A program made the position numbers and the translations under genes. A stretch of 10,000 nt of DNA from Asticcacaulis sp. (GTDB taxonomy: Bacteria; Pseudomonadota; Alphaproteobacteria; Caulobacterales; Caulobacteraceae): contig NZ_JAIWNX010000102.1 in assembly GCF_020217185.1 (NCBI RefSeq), positions 1 to 10,000 of the forward strand, in the 5' to 3' direction. Under the pieces are notes generated by a model that worked only from the letters and a program-made list of their open reading frames with translations, made no database searches and had not been told where the DNA came from. Below are positions 4,399-10,000 of this stretch, one piece after another; positions within the stretch are counted from its first letter, which is position 1; each line of letters begins with the position of its first letter.

Positions 4399-6179
4399 TG
4401 ATTATGCCGCGGCATCTTGTCGGCGATCTTCGTATATTTCAGCGCCGGTTCCATCACCGCGCCCGTGTGCAGTTGCCCCACGGTCTGACGATAGATTTCC
4501 TGCCACAGGGTCATGGACTCCGGATAGGCCGGGATACCGTCGGCCTTGCGCTTTTCGATCTCTTCGGCAGAGACCAGCATGTCGCAAGCGCCGGTATTGA
4601 TGTCGATGCGAATGGTATCGCCGGTGCGCAGCCAGGCCAGCCCGCCACCCACCGCGCTTTCGGGCGAGGCGTTGAGGATGGAAGGCGAATCCGCCGTCCC
4701 CGACTGACGCCCGTCGCCGATGGTCGGCAGCGAGGTGATGCCTTTTTTCAGCAACGCGTCGGGCGGCTGCATATTGACCACTTCGGCGGACCCCGGCCAG
4801 CCGACCGGGCCGGAACCGCGGATGACCAGAATGCAATGCTCGTCGATATTCAGCGCCGGGTCATTGATGCGCTCGTGATAGTCGGTCGAGCCATCAAAGA
4901 CGATGGCGCGGCCTTCGAACACGCCTTCTCGGCCCGGTTCAGACAGATAGCGTTGACGGAATTCGGGCGAAATCACGCTCGTCTTCATGATGGCGAAGTC
5001 GAACAGATTGCCCTTGAGCACCAGGAAGCCCGCCCGCTCCATCAGCGGTTCGGCCACGGTGCGGATCATTTCGCGGTCGCGGGTTTCACGGCCTTCGACG
5101 TTTTCGGCAATCGTCTTGCCGGTAATCGTCGCCGCCGTGCCGTCCAGCATCCCGGCCTTCAACAGCTCGACATGGATAGCCGGGACGCCGCCCGCGCGGT
5201 GGAAGCGCTCACCCAGATACTTGCCCGCCGGCTGCATGTTGAGGATCAGCGGGATGTCATAGGCCGCCATCCAGTCTTCCGGCGTCAGCTCGACCCCGGC
5301 GTGGCGCGCCATGGCCACAATGTGCGGCTGGGCATTGGTCGAACCGCCCAGCGCCGCCACCGCCGCGATGGCGTTGAGGAAGGAGGCCTTGGTCAGGATT
5401 TTCGAGGGTTTAAGGTCCTCATAGGCCATTTCGACGATGCGGCGGCCCGTCTCATAGGCCATCTGCCCGCGCTCCCGATAGGGGGCCGGAATGGCCGAGC
5501 AGCCGGGCAGCGACAGGCCCAGGGTTTCGGCCACCGCATTCATGGTCGAGGCTGTGCCCATGGTGTTGCAGTGCCCCGCCGACGGGGCCGAGGCACAGGC
5601 GGCTTCGAGGAATTCGTCTTCGGTGATTTCACCGGCGGCCAGCTTGCGGCGTGAGCGCCAGATGACCGTGCCGGAACCGACCAGATCGCCGTCATGCCAG
5701 CCATCCAGCATCGGCCCGCCTGACAGCACAATGGCCGGAATATCAACGGCCGTGGCCGCCATAATGCCCGCCGGCGTGGTCTTGTCGCAGCCGGTCGTCA
5801 GCACCACCGCATCGAGCGGATAGCCGTGCAGGATTTCGACCAGCGTCATGAAGCTGAGGTTGCGATCGACGGCGGCGGTCGGACGGCGGCAGTTTTCAAA
5901 GATGGGGTGGCAAGGGAATTCCATGCAGATGCCGCCCGCATCGCGGATGCCTTCGCGCACGCGCTGGGCCAGATCGAGATGGATGCGGTTGCACGGGCTG
6001 AGGTCCGACCCCGATTGCGCGATGCCGATAATGGGCCGCCCCGAGCGCAATTCCTGCGGCGTGATGCCGTAGTTCATGAAGCGCTCCAGATAGAGCGCCG
6101 CCATGTCGATATGGCCGGGGGCTTCGAACCATTCCTGTGAACGGAAACGGCCATTGGGGGTCGCGGGTTTACGGCTCAT
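4395..6179 (-). CDS. xylD: D-xylonate dehydratase
   Basis: This 594-residue cytoplasmic enzyme of the IlvD/EDD family removes water from D-xylonate to give 2-keto-3-deoxy-D-xylonate, the third Weimberg step. The three cysteines expected to hold the [2Fe-2S] cluster are C63 (SPCNR), C131 (GCDKTTP) and C204 (GHCNTMGTAST). S493 in GDGRQSGTADSPS fits the catalytic serine of the family. The sequence follows C. crescentus XylD (about 591 residues) from end to end, including the PRHNH C-terminus, so it is intact. The start is supported by GAGG 8 bp upstream and by the MSRKPATPNGRFRS alignment. It begins 9 bp after the xylC stop, consistent with translational coupling. Its stop codon lies within a long palindrome. 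L-arabinonate could be a side substrate, but the xylose context is strong. Confidence 0.96.
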   Translation of the reverse strand: MSRKPATPNGRFRSQEWFEAPGHIDMAALYLERFMNYGITPQELRSGRPIIGIAQSGSDLSPCNRIHLDLAQRVREGIRDAGGICMEFPCHPIFENCRRPTAAVDRNLSFMTLVEILHGYPLDAVVLTTGCDKTTPAGIMAATAVDIPAIVLSGGPMLDGWHDGDLVGSGTVIWRSRRKLAAGEITEDEFLEAACASAPSAGHCNTMGTASTMNAVAETLGLSLPGCSAIPAPYRERGQMAYETGRRIVEMAYEDLKPSKILTKASFLNAIAAVAALGGSTNAQPHIVAMARHAGVELTPEDWMAAYDIPLILNMQPAGKYLGERFHRAGGVPAIHVELLKAGMLDGTAATITGKTIAENVEGRETRDREMIRTVAEPLMERAGFLVLKGNLFDFAIMKTSVISPEFRQRYLSEPGREGVFEGRAIVFDGSTDYHERINDPALNIDEHCILVIRGSGPVGWPGSAEVVNMQPPDALLKKGITSLPTIGDGRQSGTADSPSILNASPESAVGGGLAWLRTGDTIRIDINTGACDMLVSAEEIEKRKADGIPAYPESMTLWQEIYRQTVGQLHTGAVMEPALKYTKIADKMPRHNH

Positions 6180-6188
6180 GGATTGCCC

Positions 6189-7088
6189 TCAGAGAAAATG
6201 TATTTCGTTTTGCGGCTGACCCGCTACGTCGCTGCGGAAGCTGAACAGACCACCCGCCAGCGGTTGCGATTTGAGATCATCGGCGCTTAAGCCCTTGGCC
6301 GCCGTCGTCGCATAGACGGTTTTCAGGTCGCGGCCGCCAAAGGCGATCTTGGTGACGTTCGACACCGGCAGATCGACCTTACGGATCAGAGCCCCATCCG
6401 GCGCATAGACATGCACGCCCCAGCCGAAGAACAGCCCGACCCAAACCTGGCCCTGGCTATCGACGATCGGGCCGTCCATATAGCCTTCGCCGTGCGCGCC
6501 GGTTGTGCCGGAGGCGTCCAGTTGCGCGAACAGGCGCTTGTTATGGATGTCGCCGTGGTCGTCGAGATCGAAGGCGTAGATGTGCTTTTTCAGCGTGTCG
6601 TTGTGATAGAGGGTCTTGCCATCCGGGCTGACCGCCGGGCCATTGGTGATGACGTAGTCGTCGTCCATAACCTTCAGACCCCGCCCATCGTAGCGGTAGA
6701 GGCGACCGGTGGGTTTTTCTTCGTCATCGTCCATCGAGCCGAACCACAGGCGGCCCCTGGCATCGACAAAGCCGTCATTGAGCCGGTTGGTCGGCAGGCC
6801 CGGCTCGACATGGCTCAGCAGGGTGAATGTGCCGGTTTTGGGGTCGAAATCGTAAAGGCCCGTCTTGCAACCGACGACAAAGCCGCCGCGTGATTTAGGG
6901 GCGAGGAAACCCGGCTCGGACGGGGCGAGGAAGGACTGATGCGAACCGATGTCGGGATCGTAGCGGTGGACGCGCTTTTGCTTGATATCGACGAACCACA
7001 GGGCGTGATCGCGCGCCGACCATACGGGCCCCTCGCCCAGCGTGGCCTTGAGGTCGAGAACACAGGTCGGTTGGAACAGTTGGGTCAT
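6189..7088 (-). CDS. xylC: Xylonolactonase, SMP-30/gluconolactonase family
   Basis: This 299-residue six-bladed beta-propeller lactonase opens D-xylonolactone, the product of XylB, to D-xylonate. Metal-ligand positions of the SMP-30 family are visible as E19 (LGEGP), N149 (ITNGP) and D205 (YMDGP); N101-R-L-N-D105 matches the substrate-loop NRxND segment. It aligns along its whole length with C. crescentus XylC, reported to use Fe(II), with a few extra residues around 191-203 before D205. An in-frame upstream extension to 7199 exists, but 7088 is preferred because GGAGG (7095-7099 on the minus strand) sits 6 bp upstream and the protein then begins like its homologues. No signal peptide. It is separated from xylB by 235 bp rich in hairpins, unlike the tight spacing to xylD. 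Confidence 0.94.
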   Translation of the reverse strand: MTQLFQPTCVLDLKATLGEGPVWSARDHALWFVDIKQKRVHRYDPDIGSHQSFLAPSEPGFLAPKSRGGFVVGCKTGLYDFDPKTGTFTLLSHVEPGLPTNRLNDGFVDARGRLWFGSMDDDEEKPTGRLYRYDGRGLKVMDDDYVITNGPAVSPDGKTLYHNDTLKKHIYAFDLDDHGDIHNKRLFAQLDASGTTGAHGEGYMDGPIVDSQGQVWVGLFFGWGVHVYAPDGALIRKVDLPVSNVTKIAFGGRDLKTVYATTAAKGLSADDLKSQPLAGGLFSFRSDVAGQPQNEIHFL

Positions 7089-7145
7089 GGGCTTCCTCCG
7101 ACGGAGAGTGAGGCAACACCCCCTTCCCCACCGCCGTTTGCTAGA

Positions 7146-7189
7146 GCGATGTGCGGAAAAGTGTGAGCGGTTTTCCGCAAAAACATCGC
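7146..7189. repeat. Intergenic palindrome with TTTT bulge, second copy
   Basis: On the minus strand the order is GCGATGT, unpaired TTTT, GCGGAAAA, a 10-nt loop, TTTTCCGC, ACATCGC. All 7 outer and 8 inner pairs are perfect. The layout (7-bp outer stem, 4-nt T bulge on the 5' side, inner stem containing GAAAA) matches the element at 1009-1052 on the plus strand, while paired bases differ between them. Confidence 0.72.
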
Positions 7190-7203
7190 GACACAACAAA
7201 ATT

Positions 7204-7244
7204 TAGAGCGAAATGGCGTTTCCACCTAAAGTCATTTCGCTCTA
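7204..7244. repeat. TAGAGCGAAATG palindrome
   Basis: Arms TAGAGCGAAATG (7204-7215) and CATTTCGCTCTA (7233-7244) form a perfect 12-bp stem around a 17-nt loop. The core resembles the palindrome at 4264-4295. It lies inside the presumed xyl operon between xylB and xylC, so it should be transcribed. Confidence 0.72.
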
Positions 7245-7258
7245 GATCAAACGGTCCC

Positions 7259-7284
7259 CCTCCCCGCCCCAAGGGGCAGGGAGG
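7259..7284. repeat. CCTCCC/GGGAGG palindrome
   Basis: CCTCCC (7259-7264) pairs with GGGAGG (7279-7284) and GCCCC (7266-7270) pairs with GGGGC (7273-7277), with one C/A mismatch between and a 2-nt AA loop. It is very GC-rich and stable. The outer arms match those of the palindrome at 107-129. It lies about 40 bp after the xylB stop on the transcribed strand. Confidence 0.65.
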
Positions 7285-7323
7285 CATAAACAAGTCAAAC
7301 CACCGAAACCGCCTCGGTCAGGC

Positions 7324-8073
7324 TTATCGCCAGCCAGCGTCGATCCAGTAGCCGTGGCCGGTGCACAGGGCCGCATCGTCAGAGGCGAGGAACAGGGCCA
7401 GAGACGCCACGTGCTGCGGCTCGATACGGCCATCGAGGCATTGCGCCTCAACGATCTGACGCTCGCCTTCGGGCGTATACCACTTCATCTGGCGCGGCGT
7501 TTTGACATTGCCGGGGATGATGGTGGTGACGCGGATATTGTCGCGGCCCAGCTCACGGGCCAAAGCGCGCGTCATGCCTTCGATACCGGCCTTGGCCGTT
7601 TCATAGAGCGTCAGGTCGGGCAGACCGAGGTGCCAGGAGATCGAGCCGAAATTGATGATGGCCCCGCCGCCCGCCGCCTTCATGCCCGGCGCGATGGCGC
7701 GGGTAACCATCAGCATATGCTTGAGGTTCACGCCGATATTCTTGTCGAAAAATTCCGACGTGATTTCCGCCAGAGAATGACGGTCGTCGCGCGCCGCATT
7801 GTTGAGCAGGATGGTCACCGGACCGTCGGCCTGAATGGTGGCCAGCACCTTTTCCAGCGCCGGCGTATCGGTCAGATCGCACGGATGATAGACCGGCGCG
7901 ACACCCAGAACCCCGGTGTCGATGGTGGCGGAGACTTCATCGACGAGGTCGATGAAATGCACCTTCGCCCCTTGATTGACGAAGGCCTTGACCAGCCCTC
8001 CGCCGATACCCGACCCCCCGCCGGTGATGAGAACCTTACGCCCTTTCAGGCTCGGATAGATGGCAGACGACAT
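7324..8073 (-). CDS. xylB: D-xylose 1-dehydrogenase (NAD+), SDR family
   Basis: This 249-residue SDR oxidises D-xylose to D-xylonolactone with NAD+, the first Weimberg step. Motifs are TGGGSGIG (17-24), D42 favouring NAD, NNAA (91-94, where the usual form is NNAG), S144 in NFGSISW and the catalytic Y157-x3-K161. MSSAIYPSLKG at the start, ISWHLG, WYTPEGE and the C-terminal WIDAGWR closely match C. crescentus XylB. The frame stays open 24 bp further upstream to a TTG at 8097, but the ATG at 8073 gives the conserved N-terminus. The ribosome-binding site is weak (GAAAG about 10 bp upstream). It lies 87 bp after xylX. In C. crescentus xylA sits between these two genes; here nothing does. Confidence 0.95.
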   Translation of the reverse strand: MSSAIYPSLKGRKVLITGGGSGIGGGLVKAFVNQGAKVHFIDLVDEVSATIDTGVLGVAPVYHPCDLTDTPALEKVLATIQADGPVTILLNNAARDDRHSLAEITSEFFDKNIGVNLKHMLMVTRAIAPGMKAAGGGAIINFGSISWHLGLPDLTLYETAKAGIEGMTRALARELGRDNIRVTTIIPGNVKTPRQMKWYTPEGERQIVEAQCLDGRIEPQHVASLALFLASDDAALCTGHGYWIDAGWR

Positions 8074-8160
8074 GTCTTCAGAACTTTCTACAAACAAACA
8101 CCAAGGGGCACCCGGAAACGGTTTCTGCGTTTCTTATAAAGGATGCACGTTTAATTACAT

Positions 8161-9336
8161 CTAGGCCGCGTCGGCCTTGGCCGTTTCGACCTTAAGCAGA
8201 CCCCGCGCGACGAGGTTCTGCATCAGGGCGACGATACCAAAGGTCCAGGCGCGCGCGTCTTTTGAGGTGGTGACGCGGTTTTCCAGCGTACCGAGCTTGG
8301 GCGAAGTGACGGTGACGATGTCTCCGACCTTGTGCGTGAAGCCACGGCCCGGCGTGTCGCGGTCCTGCGTCGGCGCAAACAGCGTGCCCAGCATCAGGAC
8401 GAAACCGTCGGGATAGTGGTGCTCGCTCAGCGCCTGACGGATCAGTTCCAGCGGATCACGGCTGATCTGATCCATCGAGGAGCGGCCTTCCAGCACATAG
8501 CCTTCCGGACCGTCGATGCGCAGATCGAGCACGGCGGAGCGCACATCCTCAATCGTGAAGCCTTCGTCGAACAGGCGGATGAACGGCCCCAACGCGCACG
8601 AAGCGTTATTGTCCTTGGCCTTACCCAGCAGCAGGGCCGAGCGGCCTTCGAAGCAGCGCAGGTTGACGTCGTTACCGAGCGTCGCCCCCAGCGCACGGCC
8701 CTTCGGATCGACGACCATCACCACTTCGGGTTCGGGATTGTTCCACGTCGAGTCGGACCGCACGCCGACCTCTTCGCCCCAGCCGACCGACGACAGGACC
8801 GGCGACTTGGTGAAGACTTCAGCATCCGGGCCGATGGCGACTTCAAGATATTGCGACCACAGGCCGTCCGCGATCAGCGCCTCTTTCAGCTTGGCCGCCG
8901 CTTCGGTGCCCGGCACGACCGAGCGGATATCACCGCCGACGCGCGCCGCCAGATCATCGCGGATGGCCTGCGCCTTGTTATAATCGCCGCGCGCGCGTTC
9001 TTCGATAACGCGCTCGACCGCCGACACGGCAAAGGTGACGCCCGCCGCCTTGACCACCTGAAGGTCGATGGGCGACAGCAGGGTCGATTTCCCTTCCCAC
9101 GCCTTCTGAAAGGCAAAGTCTTCCAGCTTGCCAAGGCTCTTGCCACCCGCGGGGACGCCCTTTTCCGGCCAGTTCGCCAGAAGCTGCGCCACGGTCGGGG
9201 CCACCGCGCTCATGTCGAACACCTCGCCCCCCTTGACCAGAACCGGGGTCGGGCCTTCGGGCAGAAGGATGCGGCCAACCAGCGTGGCCTCACGCCAATC
9301 TACCGGAAGCATGGCGGCGGGGAGGGAATCGGTCAT
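8161..9336 (-). CDS. xylX: 2-keto-3-deoxy-D-xylonate dehydratase
   Basis: This 391-residue cytoplasmic enzyme has a fumarylacetoacetate hydrolase-like fold. It dehydrates 2-keto-3-deoxy-D-xylonate to 2-oxoglutarate semialdehyde, the fourth Weimberg step. The likely metal-site acidic pair is visible as E202-x-E204 in NNPEPEVV, followed by GNDVN (221-225) and KDNNAS (241-246). Long segments such as SQYLEVAIGPDAE and the QDRDTPGRGFTHKVGD stretch match C. crescentus XylX, and the length is normal. The frame remains open to 9447, but the ATG at 9336 is chosen because AAAGGTG lies just upstream (9344-9350) and the extra 37 residues are basic, unconserved and would cover the promoter region. It is the first gene of the operon, controlled by the operator at 9487-9500. 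Confidence 0.96.
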   Translation of the reverse strand: MTDSLPAAMLPVDWREATLVGRILLPEGPTPVLVKGGEVFDMSAVAPTVAQLLANWPEKGVPAGGKSLGKLEDFAFQKAWEGKSTLLSPIDLQVVKAAGVTFAVSAVERVIEERARGDYNKAQAIRDDLAARVGGDIRSVVPGTEAAAKLKEALIADGLWSQYLEVAIGPDAEVFTKSPVLSSVGWGEEVGVRSDSTWNNPEPEVVMVVDPKGRALGATLGNDVNLRCFEGRSALLLGKAKDNNASCALGPFIRLFDEGFTIEDVRSAVLDLRIDGPEGYVLEGRSSMDQISRDPLELIRQALSEHHYPDGFVLMLGTLFAPTQDRDTPGRGFTHKVGDIVTVTSPKLGTLENRVTTSKDARAWTFGIVALMQNLVARGLLKVETAKADAA

Positions 9337-9486
9337 GGTGACGCACCTTTGCTTTACGAATCGTCCGGACAGCCGGAAAGAAGGGACTCTGCTCAACCTG
9401 TAGCGTCCGGCCGCTAACCACCGGACTTTTATGTATTTTTTCCACACGGCCTCGCGCGCAACCGTGGCTACGCGGTTGAGCCGTTA

Positions 9487-9500
9487 TGATACCGCTACCA
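9487..9500 (-). promoter_or_regulatory. XylR (LacI-family) operator upstream of xylX
   Basis: TGATACCGCTACCA differs from the xylE operator (4166-4179) at a single base (C for G at position 6) and has the same near-palindromic half-sites around a central CG. It lies about 150 bp upstream of the xylX start and about 60 bp after the end of the LacI-family gene. It sits just past the -35 TTGACA on the minus strand, a classic repressor position. Confidence 0.8.
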
Positions 9501-9527
9501 TTTCCAGCAGAAGTGCCCACTTGTCAA
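9499..9527 (-). promoter_or_regulatory. Putative xylX promoter
   Basis: TTGACA on the minus strand (9527-9522) is a perfect -35 hexamer. A 17-bp spacer leads to GAAATG (9504-9499), a weak -10 that touches the operator. A better -10-like TATCAT lies inside the operator but is 30 bp from the -35. The presence of a -35 next to the operator is solid; the exact -10 is not. Confidence 0.5.
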
Positions 9528-9561
9528 GAGGCGACACCCTTCGGGTTACATTTTTCGGCCC

Positions 9562-10000
9562 TCAGTCCGTCGCGTCTTCGCCCGGTGCCGAAGAGGACTG
9601 CCGCTCAATGATCGCGAAGTCGCGGATTTCATGCACGGGCGCATAGGGCTGACCCGAACGGCGCGTGCGAATCTGCTCCAGCAGCATCTTCAGCCCCAGC
9701 GACGCCATGTCCGAAATCGGCTGACGCACGGTGGTCAGTTCCGGCCACACGGACGAGGCCATAGACGTATCGTCAAAGCCCACAATGGTCACGTCCTTCG
9801 GCACATCAAGGCCCAGCCGGTGGGCCGAAGCCACGGCACCGGCGGCCATATCGTCGTTGGAGGCAAACAGCGCCGTCGGGCGCTCATCGCGCATCAGCAG
9901 GCTTTCGGCGGCATCGAAGCCCGAGCGATAGGTGAAATAGCCCTGACCGATCAGCTTGTCTTCCGGCGTCAGCCCGGCCTTGGTCAGGGCGGCGATATAG
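9562..10000 (-). CDS. xylR: LacI-family xylose repressor, C-terminal part (partial)
   Basis: The last 145 residues of a LacI/GalR-family regulator run from the right window edge to a TGA at 9562-9564. Family signatures of the sugar-binding domain are clear: FASNDDMAAGAV, then the VPKDVTIVGFDD strand, then the WPELTTVRQP segment near the C-terminus. The DNA-binding N-terminus is outside the window. It lies directly upstream of xylX in the same direction, and two near-identical LacI-type operators in this window flank the catabolic and transport units. It is therefore very probably the xylose-responsive repressor. In C. crescentus xylR is, as I recall, not next to xylX. It could instead sense another sugar, and autoregulation cannot be judged because its promoter is not visible. 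Confidence 0.85.
   Translation of the reverse strand, partial: YIAALTKAGLTPEDKLIGQGYFTYRSGFDAAESLLMRDERPTALFASNDDMAAGAVASAHRLGLDVPKDVTIVGFDDTSMASSVWPELTTVRQPISDMASLGLKMLLEQIRTRRSGQPYAPVHEIRDFAIIERQSSSAPGEDATD

Noticed and set aside
4200..4400. Possible CRISPR or tandem repeat because of dense palindromes
   Set aside because: The palindromes are different sequences, not equal-length direct repeats with spacers.
4398..5654. A 418-codon open frame on the plus strand opposite xylD
   Set aside because: It is antisense to a full-length, strongly conserved xylD, is rich in H, R, G, D and Q, and has no family signature. Long shadow frames are expected opposite GC-rich genes.
7089..7199. N-terminal extension of xylC
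   Set aside because: It would run through the palindrome at 7146-7189 and lacks family similarity; GGAGG directly precedes the ATG at 7088.
8332..9417. A 361-codon open frame on the plus strand opposite xylX
   Set aside because: Antisense shadow of xylX with an arginine/histidine-rich composition and no recognisable domain.
9337..9447. N-terminal extension of xylX
   Set aside because: The extra 37 residues are basic and not conserved, and a good ribosome-binding site precedes the ATG at 9336.
9536..9546. Small ACCC-TTC-GGGT hairpin after xylR
   Set aside because: Only a 4-bp stem with no T-tract; too weak to call a terminator.

Overview
The window looks like a Caulobacteraceae chromosome, most likely Asticcacaulis or a close relative. 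This rests on moderately high GC, typical alphaproteobacterial intergenic palindromes, and proteins that closely resemble, from memory, the Caulobacter crescentus xylose enzymes. The genus is an inference from these similarities; no search was run.

Most of the minus strand is a D-xylose utilisation locus of the Weimberg (oxidative, non-phosphorylating) type. Reading from the right edge in the direction of transcription: the C-terminal part of a LacI-family regulator (xylR, cut by the window end); a control region with a 14-bp xyl operator; xylX (2-keto-3-deoxy-D-xylonate dehydratase); xylB (D-xylose dehydrogenase); an intergenic stretch holding three hairpin repeats; xylC (xylonolactonase); xylD (D-xylonate dehydratase); an intergenic region with repeats, a rho-independent terminator and a second near-identical operator; a XylE-like proton/sugar symporter; and an aldose 1-epimerase. 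Xylose would be imported by XylE, brought to the right anomer by the epimerase, oxidised by XylB, hydrolysed by XylC and dehydrated twice by XylD and XylX to 2-oxoglutarate semialdehyde. The last enzyme, the semialdehyde dehydrogenase XylA, sits between xylX and xylB in C. crescentus but is absent here, so it must be encoded elsewhere.

The left end (1-1550, plus strand) holds the tail of a probable UxaA-type sugar-acid dehydratase, a short-chain dehydrogenase very like 2-keto-3-deoxy-L-fuconate dehydrogenase / human DHRS6, and a small secreted cupin. The first two suggest a second sugar-acid route (L-fucose type) ending next to the xylose locus. The cupin and epimerase genes converge with only 2 bp between their stop codons.

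Intergenic DNA is rich in perfect or near-perfect palindromes of several families. I see no CRISPR array, tRNA, rRNA, insertion sequence or phage gene. Nothing here looks like a wholly undescribed system. The points most worth checking are the missing xylA, the paired operators, the altered XylE pocket and coupling residues, and the palindrome families.
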